15,476 bases of DNA, from contig WFPZ01000104.1 in assembly GCA_015487335.1 (NCBI GenBank), forward strand, positions 1 through 15,476, given 5' to 3'. This DNA comes from Paracoccaceae bacterium. GTDB lineage: Bacteria > Pseudomonadota > Alphaproteobacteria > Rhodobacterales > Rhodobacteraceae. How positions within the stretch are numbered: position 1 is the first letter of the stretch; each line of letters begins with the position of its first letter. Shown in pieces: positions 1 to 6,619 of this stretch. The notes beneath the pieces are model-generated. The model did no database searches and was not told where the DNA came from. It saw only the letters and a program-made list of their open reading frames with translations. The translations under genes and the position numbers were made by a program.

Positions 1-358
1 CCATCCCCGGAACCGCCAGGCCGATGGCCTCGGGGCCCTCGTCCAGCAGGCGGATCACGTCGGCAACCGGCACATGGCCTTCGATCACGTAGTCGCCGAT
101 CCGGGCGGTGTGGCACGACATGACATCCTCGGGCACCTTCATCGAGGCCTTCACCGGCTCCAGATCCTCGACATCCATTGCCGTGACCTCGAAGCCGTTT
201 TCCCGCATGTGCTCGATCCAGCCGCCGCAACAGCCGCACCACGGGTTCTTGTAGACGGTCACCGACGGCAGGTTCTTCAGCGCTTCCGAAGCCTGCCCCG
301 CCAGCGGCAGCGCCGTGCCGAGGGCAAGGGCGGCGGCAATGATCATCCGTTTGGGCAT
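1..358 (-). CDS. DUF411 family periplasmic metal-binding protein (3' end beyond window)
   Basis: The 119 visible residues start at ATG 358, preceded by a strong GAGGAGG ribosome site. Residues 1-24 form a Sec-type signal peptide (basic MPKR, hydrophobic Ala/Leu stretch, probable cleavage after GQA). The mature part has the thioredoxin-like DUF411 pattern: a cysteine cluster WCGCCGGW (C41, C43, C44), then SCHT (C82, H83), H95, and the family ending AVPGM at the window edge. Family members usually run some 20-30 residues further. DUF411 proteins are found near copper-handling genes and are thought to bind copper or another soft metal in the periplasm; the exact role is not established. An FNR-type box lies about 66 bases upstream of the start, which suggests induction when oxygen is low. 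Family assignment is secure, function is not. Confidence 0.9.
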   Translation of the reverse strand, partial: MPKRMIIAAALALGTALPLAGQASEALKNLPSVTVYKNPWCGCCGGWIEHMRENGFEVTAMDVEDLEPVKASMKVPEDVMSCHTARIGDYVIEGHVPVADVIRLLDEGPEAIGLAVPGM

Positions 359-417
359 GGTTCCTCCTCGCAAGTCAGATGTCGGCCCCTTGTATCCGGA
401 GATATCTCGGCCGGTTC

Positions 418-431
418 TTGACCTGGATCAA
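418..431 (-). promoter_or_regulatory. FNR/FnrL-type box upstream of the DUF411 gene
   Basis: The plus strand reads TTGACCTGGATCAA, that is TTGAT-CCAG-GTCAA on the coding strand. This matches the TTGAT-N4-ATCAA FNR consensus with only the C/T change common in alphaproteobacterial FnrL sites. The centre lies 66 bases before the DUF411 start codon. A -41.5 (class II activator) geometry puts transcription start near 383 and the -10 at about 391-396, where GATACA is seen. The box is 19 bases outside the GntR gene, and no other gene start is nearby. Confidence 0.7.
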
Positions 432-449
432 CCGGACCGAAAGCCGCAG

Positions 450-1103
450 TCAGCCCTTCAGCGGCACCTCTTCCACATCAAGCTTGAGCCGCGTCTCGAA
501 GGCATGGGAAAGATGGATGCGCAGCGCTTCGGCCGCGGCGGGCTCGTCGCGCGCCTCGATGGCCCGCACGATGGCCTCGTGCTCGTCCAGCGCCGCCTCG
601 CCACGCCCCTCGGCGGCCAGCGAGGTGGTGGCCAGCAGCGCCATGGTGCGGTGCACCATGTCCAGCTGCTGCACCAGGTAGCGGTTGTGCGAGGCCAGAT
701 GCACCTGCTTGTGAAAGCGGCGGTTGGCGCGCGCCAGCGCCAGCGGGTCATCGACGATCCGGCGGTCCTCCTCCACCAGCTGGCGCAGCACGCTCATTTC
801 CTCGGGCGTGGCATGGCGCGCCGCCAGCCGGGCGGCCAGCGCCTCCAGCTCGGCACGCACGGCATAAAGCTCGGCCAGCTGGTTGTGGTCGAGCGAAGCC
901 ACGATCAGGCTGCGCCCGTCGCGGGTCAGCATCTGCTGGGTCTCCAGCCGCTGCAGCGCCTCGCGGATCGGGGTGCGCGAGACGCCGAAACGCTCGGCCA
1001 GGTCGCTTTCCACCAGCCTGTCGCCCGGCTTGTAGATCCCCGTGTCGATCGCATCGAGGATCAGCTGATAGGCGTCCTTCTGGGGGGTCTTGTTCTCTTT
1101 CAT
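450..1103 (-). CDS. GntR family transcriptional regulator, FCD (FadR-like) subfamily
   Basis: This 217-residue protein has the length typical of the FCD subgroup. Residues 8-75 are a GntR winged helix: the motif ERFGVSRTPIREALQRLE (37-54) is the recognition helix signature. Residues 78-205 fit the all-helical FCD effector domain; H131, H175 and H197 sit where the domain's metal/effector-binding histidines usually are (RFHKQVH, DEHEAIV, IHLSH). Such proteins bind DNA as dimers and release it on binding small carboxylic acids. The start is ATG 1103 with GGAGG eight bases upstream. It is divergent from the HAD-UbiH pair, so it may control them or itself, but no convincing operator was seen. The effector cannot be predicted. 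Confidence 0.93.
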   Translation of the reverse strand: MKENKTPQKDAYQLILDAIDTGIYKPGDRLVESDLAERFGVSRTPIREALQRLETQQMLTRDGRSLIVASLDHNQLAELYAVRAELEALAARLAARHATPEEMSVLRQLVEEDRRIVDDPLALARANRRFHKQVHLASHNRYLVQQLDMVHRTMALLATTSLAAEGRGEAALDEHEAIVRAIEARDEPAAAEALRIHLSHAFETRLKLDVEEVPLKG

Positions 1104-1127
1104 CGCCGGCCTCCGCTATCGCAACAG

Positions 1128-1156
1128 ACCCTATGCAGCCCGGCGGCGGCAATCAA
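1128..1156 (-). promoter_or_regulatory. Candidate sigma-70 promoter for the GntR gene
   Basis: On the minus strand TTGATT (1151-1156) and TAGGGT (1128-1133) are separated by 17 bases, leaving a short leader before the ATG at 1103. The -35 matches TTGACA at four positions; the -10 keeps only the T, A and final T. Spacing is ideal, sequence match moderate. Confidence 0.35.
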
Positions 1157-1175
1157 GCGAAGAGGAGCGCGCGCA

Positions 1176-1193
1176 GGCGAGGTTTCCCTCGCC
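1176..1193. other. Short perfect hairpin before the HAD gene
   Basis: GGCGAGG (1176-1182) and CCTCGCC (1187-1193) form a 7-bp perfect stem with loop TTTC. It ends 25 bases before the HAD start codon, inside the divergent GntR/HAD intergenic region. It could be a leader hairpin affecting translation, a regulator site, or chance in GC-rich DNA. Confidence 0.35.
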
Positions 1194-1218
1194 GCCCTTT
1201 GGCGCTATCACGGGGCCC

Positions 1219-1908
1219 ATGCCGGCCAAGCATTTCAGCCATGTGCGCAACTGGGTCTTCGACCTGGACAACACGCTCTACCCGCCCCGGGCGCGCCTGT
1301 TCGACCAGATCGAGCGGCGCATGACCGCCTGGGTCATGGAGGAGCTGGGGGTTGCCCGCGCCGAGGCCGACCGCCTGCGCCGCCACTACTGGCAGAAGTA
1401 CGGCACCACCCTGGCCGGGCTGATGGCCGAGCACGGGGTCGATCCGGGCCCCTACCTCACCCATGTGCACGAGATCGATCTCAGCCACCTGGAGGAAGAT
1501 CCGCCCCTGGCCGAGGCCATATCGGCCCTGCCGGGGCGGCGCATCGTCTATACCAACGGCAGCGCCGCCTATGCCGAGCGGGTGCTGGCCGCGCGCGGGC
1601 TGGCGGGCGTGTTCGATGCCGTCTACGGGGTGGAGCACGCGGGCTTTCGCCCCAAGCCCGAGCGCGCCGCCTTCGAGGCCGTCTTCGCCGCCGACGGCAT
1701 CGATACCGAAACCGCCGCCATGTTCGAGGACGACCCGCGCAACCTGGCCGCCCCCTGGGAGATGGGGATGCGCACGGTTCACGTGGCGCCCGAGCCCGCC
1801 CCGGCGCCGCACATCCACCACCACACCTCCGATCTGGCCGGTTTTCTGGCCCGGCTGGCCGGCGGGGCCTTTCCCGCCACCGGCGCGCGGGATAAGCAGG
1901 GCGCATGA
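1219..1908 (+). CDS. HAD superfamily hydrolase, pyrimidine 5'-nucleotidase-like
   Basis: This 229-residue protein shows all four HAD motifs. Motif I is DLDNTLY (D15 nucleophile, D17 acid/base), motif II YTNGS (T112), motif III K146 in FRPKP, and motif IV MFEDDPRN (D171/D172). The DNTLYP sequence and helical cap match the SDT1/YjjG-like pyrimidine 5'-nucleotidase group, which dephosphorylates UMP/CMP or similar monophosphates in the cytoplasm. The ATG at 1219 was chosen because similarity to the family begins just after it; an upstream in-frame start at 1090 would add 43 residues of non-family sequence overlapping the GntR start. The ribosome site is weak. The TGA overlaps the next ATG (ATGA at 1905-1908), so the downstream hydroxylase is translationally coupled. 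The true substrate is uncertain. Confidence 0.9.
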   Translation: MPAKHFSHVRNWVFDLDNTLYPPRARLFDQIERRMTAWVMEELGVARAEADRLRRHYWQKYGTTLAGLMAEHGVDPGPYLTHVHEIDLSHLEEDPPLAEAISALPGRRIVYTNGSAAYAERVLAARGLAGVFDAVYGVEHAGFRPKPERAAFEAVFAADGIDTETAAMFEDDPRNLAAPWEMGMRTVHVAPEPAPAPHIHHHTSDLAGFLARLAGGAFPATGARDKQGA

Positions 1909-3104
1909 AGCGCGAATTCGCCGATATCCTGATCTCCGGCGGCGGGCTGGCCGGGCTGGTGGCCGCCGCCGCGCTTGGGCATGCGGGGTTTTCCGTGCTG
2001 CTGGTGGACCCGGCCCAACCCGTCACCGAGGGCGAGGCCGAGGGCAGCGACCTGCGCTCCACCGCCTATCTGCAGCCGGCGCGCGCCCTGTTCGAGGAAA
2101 TCGGCCTGTGGCCGAGGCTGGCCCCCTTCGCGGTGCCGCTCGAGGCGCTGCGGGTGGTCGACACCGCGGGCGACCCGCCCCGGCCGCGCGACGAAAGGGT
2201 GTTCCGCCCCGAGGACATGGGCGACGAGCCCTTCGGCTGGAACTTCCTCAACTGGCTGACCCGGCGCGAGTTTCTCGCCTTTCTGCGCGACCATCCGCGA
2301 ATCGAGCTGCGCTACGGGGCGGGGTTTGCCTCGATGCTGGCGCGCAGCAGCGGCGCGATCGTGACGCTGAGCGACGGCACCCGGGTCGATGCGCGGCTGG
2401 TGGTCGGGGCCGACGGGCGCGATTCGGCGGTGCGCGAGGCCGCCGGGATCGGCGTGCACACCATCCGCTACGGGCAGAAATCGCTGGCCTTCACCGCGAC
2501 CCATGATCTGCCCCACGGCAATGTCTCTACCGAGATCTACCACCGCGGCGGCCCCTTCACCATGGTGCCCCTGCAAGAGGTGCAGGGCCGCCCGGCCTCG
2601 GCCATCGTGTGGATGAACCGCGGCCCGCGCAGCCTGCGCCTGCTGGAGATGGAGCCCGACGCCTTCAACGCGGAAATGACGCGCCGCTCGGCGGGGCTCA
2701 TGGGGCAGCTGTCGCTGGCCAGCCGGCGCGGCATCTTCCCGATCATCACCCGCACCGCCCGGCGCCTCACCGCCGAACGCACCGCGCTGATCGCCGAGGC
2801 CGCCCATGTGCTGCCGCCGATCGGGGCGCAGGGGCTCAATACCTCGCTCAACGATATCCGCGCCCTGCGCGATGCCGCCCTGGCCAACCCCGCCGCCCTG
2901 GGCGAGCCGGCCATGCTCGCGGCCTACGCCCGGGCCCGCCGGGACGACATCCGCCGCCGCGCCTGCGCCATCGACCTGTTCAACCGGGTTACCCGCTCGG
3001 GCAATCCGGTGCTGCAGGAGCTGCGCCTGACCGGGCTGAAGGCGGTGCATGACGTGCCCCCCCTGCGCCGGCTGGCGATGCGCGCCGGCATGGGGCCGCT
3101 CTGA
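1905..3104 (+). CDS. UbiH/UbiF/COQ6 family FAD-dependent hydroxylase
   Basis: This 399-residue flavoprotein monooxygenase has the usual family length. It has an N-terminal dinucleotide fold (ISGGGLAGL, residues 10-18, ending in the acidic LLVD), a central VGADGRDSAVR motif (168-177) contacting both FAD and NAD(P)H, and the C-terminal FAD motif at 295-312. There the usual GDAAH reads AEAAH, followed by the canonical VLPPIGAQGLN. This Gly-Asp to Ala-Glu form keeps an acidic residue for the ribityl chain, and I recall it from other alphaproteobacterial UbiH-like proteins, so activity is expected. The family hydroxylates the ring of ubiquinone precursors at the membrane. Which position is modified (C1, C5 or C6) cannot be read from sequence. 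It overlaps the upstream HAD gene by four bases and meets the aminotransferase gene convergently across 10 bases. Confidence 0.9.
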   Translation: MKREFADILISGGGLAGLVAAAALGHAGFSVLLVDPAQPVTEGEAEGSDLRSTAYLQPARALFEEIGLWPRLAPFAVPLEALRVVDTAGDPPRPRDERVFRPEDMGDEPFGWNFLNWLTRREFLAFLRDHPRIELRYGAGFASMLARSSGAIVTLSDGTRVDARLVVGADGRDSAVREAAGIGVHTIRYGQKSLAFTATHDLPHGNVSTEIYHRGGPFTMVPLQEVQGRPASAIVWMNRGPRSLRLLEMEPDAFNAEMTRRSAGLMGQLSLASRRGIFPIITRTARRLTAERTALIAEAAHVLPPIGAQGLNTSLNDIRALRDAALANPAALGEPAMLAAYARARRDDIRRRACAIDLFNRVTRSGNPVLQELRLTGLKAVHDVPPLRRLAMRAGMGPL

Positions 3105-3114
3105 GGGGCCGCAT

Positions 3115-4251
3115 TCAGCCCTTGCCGAACACCTCGTCGAAGGCCGCTTCCAGCCGCGCCGCACTGGCCTCCACGTCATTGAGCTTGTCCAGCCCGAACA
3201 GCCCCAGACGGAAGCTGCGGTAATCGGGGCCCTCGTCGCATTGCAGGGGCACGCCGGCGGCGATCTGGATGCCCAGATCGGCGAACTTGCGCCCGTTCTG
3301 CACCTGGGGGTCGTCGGTAAAGGCCACCACCACTCCCGGCGCGCCGAACCCCTCGGCCGCCACCGGACGAACCCCGCGTTCGGCCAGCATGGCGCGCACC
3401 CGGTTGCCCAGCGCCCACTGCGCATCGCGCAGCCTCTCCAGCCCGCTCGCCCTCGTCTCCTGCATGGCATCGCGGAAAACGCGCAGCGCGTCGGTGGGCA
3501 GCGTGGCATGATAGGCATGTCCGCCGCCGGTATAGGCCTCCATGACCGACAGCCACTTGCCCAGATCGATGGCAAAACTGGTGGACTGCGCCTCGCGCAC
3601 CCGTGCCAGCGCCGCCTCTCCCAGCATCACCAGCCCGGCACAGGGCTGAGACGACCACCCCTTCTGCGGCGCCGAGATCAGCACATCCACCCCGGTCTCC
3701 TTCATGTCCACCCAGACGCAGCCCGATGCGATGCAATCGAGCACGAACAGCCCGCCAACCTCGTGCACCGCCCGCGCCACCGCCTTCAGGTAGTCGTCGG
3801 GCAGGATCATCCCCGAGGCGGTCTCCACATGCGGGGCGAAGACGATATCGGGGCGCTGCTCGCGGATCTTCGCCACCACCTCCTGCACCGGAGCGGGGGC
3901 AAAGGGCGCATCCGCTTCGTTGCCGGTGCGCCGGGCCTTCATCACGGTTTCGCCGGCAACAATACCACCCGCCTCGAAGATCTGGCTCCAGCGGTAGGAG
4001 AACCAGCCGTTGCGGATCACCAGAACCTTGCGGCCGGTGGCCAGCTGGCGGGCCACCGCCTCCATCGCACAGGTGCCGCCGCCGGGCACCACCACCGCCG
4101 TCTCGGCATTGTAGACCTCGCTCAGGCCTTCGTGGATGTCGCGCATCACCTGCTGGAAGGCGGCGCTCATGTGGTTGAGGGAACGGTCGGTGAAGACCAC
4201 GGAATATTCGAGCAACCCGTCCGGGTCGATCTCAGGGCGAAGTGCAGGCAT
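3115..4251 (-). CDS. Class V pyridoxal-phosphate aminotransferase (alanine-glyoxylate aminotransferase-like)
   Basis: The predicted protein has 378 residues, normal for the AGT/SPT-like class V group. Visible marks are GGGTCAMEA (57-65, phosphate-binding turn), the substrate-side HVETASG (141-147), the PLP-ring aspartate D172 in VLDCIAS, the Schiff-base lysine K197 in SAPQKGWS, and the late arginine R348 in SFRLGLFG that should hold the substrate carboxylate. Such enzymes move an amino group from alanine, serine or similar donors to glyoxylate or pyruvate. ATG 4251 was chosen because GGAG lies eight bases upstream and similarity starts directly after it; a frame extending to 4305 adds 18 unlike residues. 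It lies 166 bases downstream of two Lrp/AsnC genes on the same strand, consistent with amino acid-responsive control. Donor and acceptor are not assignable. Confidence 0.88.
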   Translation of the reverse strand: MPALRPEIDPDGLLEYSVVFTDRSLNHMSAAFQQVMRDIHEGLSEVYNAETAVVVPGGGTCAMEAVARQLATGRKVLVIRNGWFSYRWSQIFEAGGIVAGETVMKARRTGNEADAPFAPAPVQEVVAKIREQRPDIVFAPHVETASGMILPDDYLKAVARAVHEVGGLFVLDCIASGCVWVDMKETGVDVLISAPQKGWSSQPCAGLVMLGEAALARVREAQSTSFAIDLGKWLSVMEAYTGGGHAYHATLPTDALRVFRDAMQETRASGLERLRDAQWALGNRVRAMLAERGVRPVAAEGFGAPGVVVAFTDDPQVQNGRKFADLGIQIAAGVPLQCDEGPDYRSFRLGLFGLDKLNDVEASAARLEAAFDEVFGKG

Positions 4252-4272
4252 GAGGGGCTCCGGTGTGTTTTG

Positions 4273-4300
4273 CGGCCAACTTACGCCCGACAGGGCGCTT
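4273..4300 (-). promoter_or_regulatory. Weak candidate promoter for the aminotransferase gene
   Basis: On the minus strand TTGCCA and TAAGTT are about 16 bases apart, with a small CGCCC/GGGCG dyad between them. It lies 20-50 bases before the ATG at 4251. The -10 match is poor, so transcription could equally come from the upstream regulator genes. Confidence 0.25.
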
Positions 4301-4311
4301 GGCAAGGGCGC

Positions 4312-4408
4312 TCTTGCCGCACGCCTCCTGCTTCATCTTGCCGCAAATACTCTCGGGGGGTGAACCGGCCGCAAGGCCGGGAGGGGGGCAGACGGCCCCC
4401 CTGCCCCG
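4312..4408 (-). repeat. Hairpin-rich intergenic element, probably interspersed in roseobacter genomes; possible terminator of the lrp pair
   Basis: Two perfect hairpins stand side by side: CCGGCC-GCAA-GGCCGG (4365-4380, 6-bp stem, GNRA-type loop) and GGGGGGC-AGACG-GCCCCCC (4383-4401, 7-bp stem). Next to them is the unusual AT-containing string CTTGCCGCAAATACTC, whose first nine bases CTTGCCGCA also occur just upstream at 4315. Read on the minus strand, the order after the Lrp stop is hairpin, hairpin, GAGTATTTGCGGCAAG. I recall similar GAGTATTT...CAAGATGAAG strings after many genes in Rhodobacteraceae, which points to a dispersed 3' element. No second copy lies in this window, so the repeat status is recall, not observation. 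Confidence 0.5.
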
Positions 4409-4417
4409 AAACCCGCC

Positions 4418-4876
4418 TCAGCCGATCGGCCCGGGCAGGCGCTCTTCGCTGAGCAGCACGTTGGCCTCCACGTCGCCCACCCCCGGCAGGGTCATGATCC
4501 GCCGGCGCAGCACGCGCTCGAAATCCGACAGATCGCGCGCCACCACCCGCAGGCGGTAATCGTAAAGCCCCAGCACGTGCTCGACCATCTGCACCTCGGG
4601 AATGGCGCTGACCGCGCGTTCGAAATCCTCCAGGCTGACCCGGCCCTTGGTGGCCAGCTTGACCCCGAGGAACACGCTCACCCCGAAGCCCACGCGCTCC
4701 AGATCCAGCTCCACCCGCCGCCCGGCCAGCACCCCGGCCTCCTCCAGCCGCTTCAGCCGCCGCCAGACCGCCGGCTGCGAGCGCCCCGTCCGCCGCGCCA
4801 GCGCGCCGGCGCTCAGGGTGGCATCGGCCACCAGCGCCCGCAGGAGGCGGCGGTCCAGATCGTCGAGCGCGATCAT
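4418..4876 (-). CDS. Lrp/AsnC family regulator, second of a tandem pair
   Basis: This 152-residue protein is of standard Lrp/AsnC size. Residues 5-50 form the N-terminal helix-turn-helix (LSAGALARRTGRSQPAVWRR, recognition helix about 33-43); residues 65-145 form the RAM/ligand-binding domain with the family turn GLYDYRLRVVARD (103-115) and LPGVGDVEANVLL near the end. These proteins form dimers to octamers and respond to amino acids. Its ATG overlaps the stop of the upstream regulator as ATGA (4873-4876), so the two are made together and may form mixed oligomers. The tyrosine-containing effector turn (YDY) is closer to the Lrp norm than that of its partner. The cluster faces ilvC, so branched-chain amino acid control is likely but unproven. 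Confidence 0.92.
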   Translation of the reverse strand: MIALDDLDRRLLRALVADATLSAGALARRTGRSQPAVWRRLKRLEEAGVLAGRRVELDLERVGFGVSVFLGVKLATKGRVSLEDFERAVSAIPEVQMVEHVLGLYDYRLRVVARDLSDFERVLRRRIMTLPGVGDVEANVLLSEERLPGPIG

Positions 4877-5328
4877 ACCGGCAGCCCCGTGGCGCGCTTG
4901 ATGGGAGCGATATGCATCAGCGCCTCGATATCCGCGATATGCGGCAGGGTCAGGATGCGGGCGCGGTAGATCTCCTGGTAATGGGCCATGTCGCGCGCCA
5001 CCAGCGACAGGCGCACGTCCACCCGCCCCAGGAAGGTCTGGATCTCGGTCACCTCGGGCACCTTGCGGGCCTCGGCGAGAAACTCGTCGAAGGCGCGGGG
5101 GTTGGTCTTGTCGAGGGTGAATCGCAACGAGACCTCCACCGAATAGCCCAGCGCGCGCCAGTTGATGACGGCGTGCTGGCCCTTCAGGATGCCCTCCTCC
5201 CTCAGCCGCTCCAGCCGGCGCGCGGCGGTGGCCGGGGTCATGCCGGCGCGGCGGGCCAGTTCGGCGACCGGGGCCCCGGGCGCATCCAGCAGGTGGCGCA
5301 GCAGGCGCCGGTTGGCATCGTCAAGCAT
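4873..5328 (-). CDS. Lrp/AsnC family regulator, first of a tandem pair, divergent from ilvC
   Basis: This 151-residue protein starts at ATG 5328 with MLDDANRRLLRHLL, the typical Lrp opening; a longer in-frame extension to 5439 would run through the dyad-rich operator region and was rejected. The helix-turn-helix is at residues 20-41 (VAELARRAGMTPATAARRLE). The RAM domain covers 65-143, with LGRVDVRLSLVARD (100-113) at the ligand turn, where the common Tyr-Asp-Tyr is replaced by Val-Asp-Val, and ILTLPHIADIEALMHI at the end. It differs clearly in sequence from the downstream paralogue, so this is an old pair rather than a recent duplication. It lies 131 bases from the ilvC start on the opposite strand. 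Expected role: DNA-binding control of ilvC and autoregulation. Confidence 0.92.
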   Translation of the reverse strand: MLDDANRRLLRHLLDAPGAPVAELARRAGMTPATAARRLERLREEGILKGQHAVINWRALGYSVEVSLRFTLDKTNPRAFDEFLAEARKVPEVTEIQTFLGRVDVRLSLVARDMAHYQEIYRARILTLPHIADIEALMHIAPIKRATGLPV

Positions 5329-5337
5329 GAAAGACTC

Positions 5338-5386
5338 GAAATTTTTCCATTTCACGAATGATCTTTTCGCATGAATGGAAAATTTC
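5338..5386. promoter_or_regulatory. Large imperfect dyad, probable Lrp-type operator between lrp pair and ilvC
   Basis: Left arm GAAATTTTTCCATT (5338-5351) and right arm AATGGAAAATTTC (5374-5386) are reverse complements apart from one extra T. A looser nested match lies inside (TTCACGAA against TTCGCATGAA). The region is AT-rich in an otherwise GC-rich window, as expected for Lrp-family binding sites, which wrap bendable AT-rich DNA. It begins 10 bases before the regulator's start codon, so binding would be expected to repress the regulator and affect ilvC. Confidence 0.6.
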
Positions 5387-5428
5387 TCAAGGTTTGAGGC
5401 ACAGCTTTTCTGAAAAACGGTATTTTCA
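5386..5428. promoter_or_regulatory. Two further dyads in the ilvC upstream region
   Basis: CTCAA-GGT-TTGAG (5386-5398) and TGAAAA-ACGGTA-TTTTCA (5411-5428) are perfect inverted repeats with 5- and 6-base arms. The second ends 31 bases before the ilvC ATG, around the likely promoter. Together with the larger dyad to the left they form a phased series, as seen for regulators that bind several sites cooperatively. No convincing -35/-10 pair for ilvC could be chosen. Confidence 0.45.
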
Positions 5429-5459
5429 CCCCAAACCAACCCAGACGAAAGGACGCCCC

Positions 5460-6482
<1,023 letters not shown>

Positions 6483-6499
6483 CCCCGCACCGGGGCCCA

Positions 6500-6539
6500 G
6501 GCGGCGCCCGTGCGGGGGCGCCGCCACCAGTTTCTTCTG
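6500..6539 (+). terminator. Intrinsic terminator after ilvC
   Basis: GGCGGCGCCC (6500-6509) pairs perfectly with GGGCGCCGCC (6516-6525), giving a 10-bp GC stem with a 6-base loop. A pyrimidine-rich tail TTTCTTCT follows five bases later. It starts 18 bases after the ilvC stop. The T-tract is interrupted, so termination may be partial. Confidence 0.75.
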
Positions 6540-6558
6540 CCCAGGCTGCAACTTGCCC

Positions 6559-6589
6559 TTGCAAAACCTCCGGATTTGCGCCCTAGGAT
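6559..6589 (+). promoter_or_regulatory. Candidate promoter for the SDH protease gene
   Basis: TTGCAA (6559-6564) and TAGGAT (6584-6589) lie 30 bases before the start codon, but the spacer is 19 bases, longer than ideal. The setting CTTGCAAAACC...CCCTAGGAT could also suit a heat-shock sigma factor (CTTGAA...CCCnAT-like). Weak evidence only. Confidence 0.3.
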
Positions 6590-6619
6590 GGGCTGCAAGG
6601 CCCGAATACGGAAGGACGC

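Noticed and set aside
315..1895. Plus-strand open frame of 526 codons across the GntR and HAD genes
   Set aside because: It crosses the divergent promoter region and overlaps two well-supported genes in other frames; its composition is low-complexity.
3092..3112. Direct repeat GGGGCCGC twice between the convergent UbiH and aminotransferase genes
   Set aside because: Direct, not inverted, so it is no terminator; common composition for GC-rich DNA.
1779..3575. Minus-strand open frame of 598 codons under the UbiH gene
   Set aside because: Antisense shadow of the UbiH hydroxylase and part of another frame of the aminotransferase; no domain recognised.
3049..4452. Plus-strand open frame opposite the aminotransferase
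   Set aside because: Antisense shadow without recognisable motifs; the minus strand encodes a complete PLP enzyme.
5329..5439. N-terminal extension of the first Lrp protein to 5439, and of ilvC to 5358
   Set aside because: Both would code through the dyad-rich divergent intergenic DNA; the family-typical starts at 5328 and 5460 fit better.
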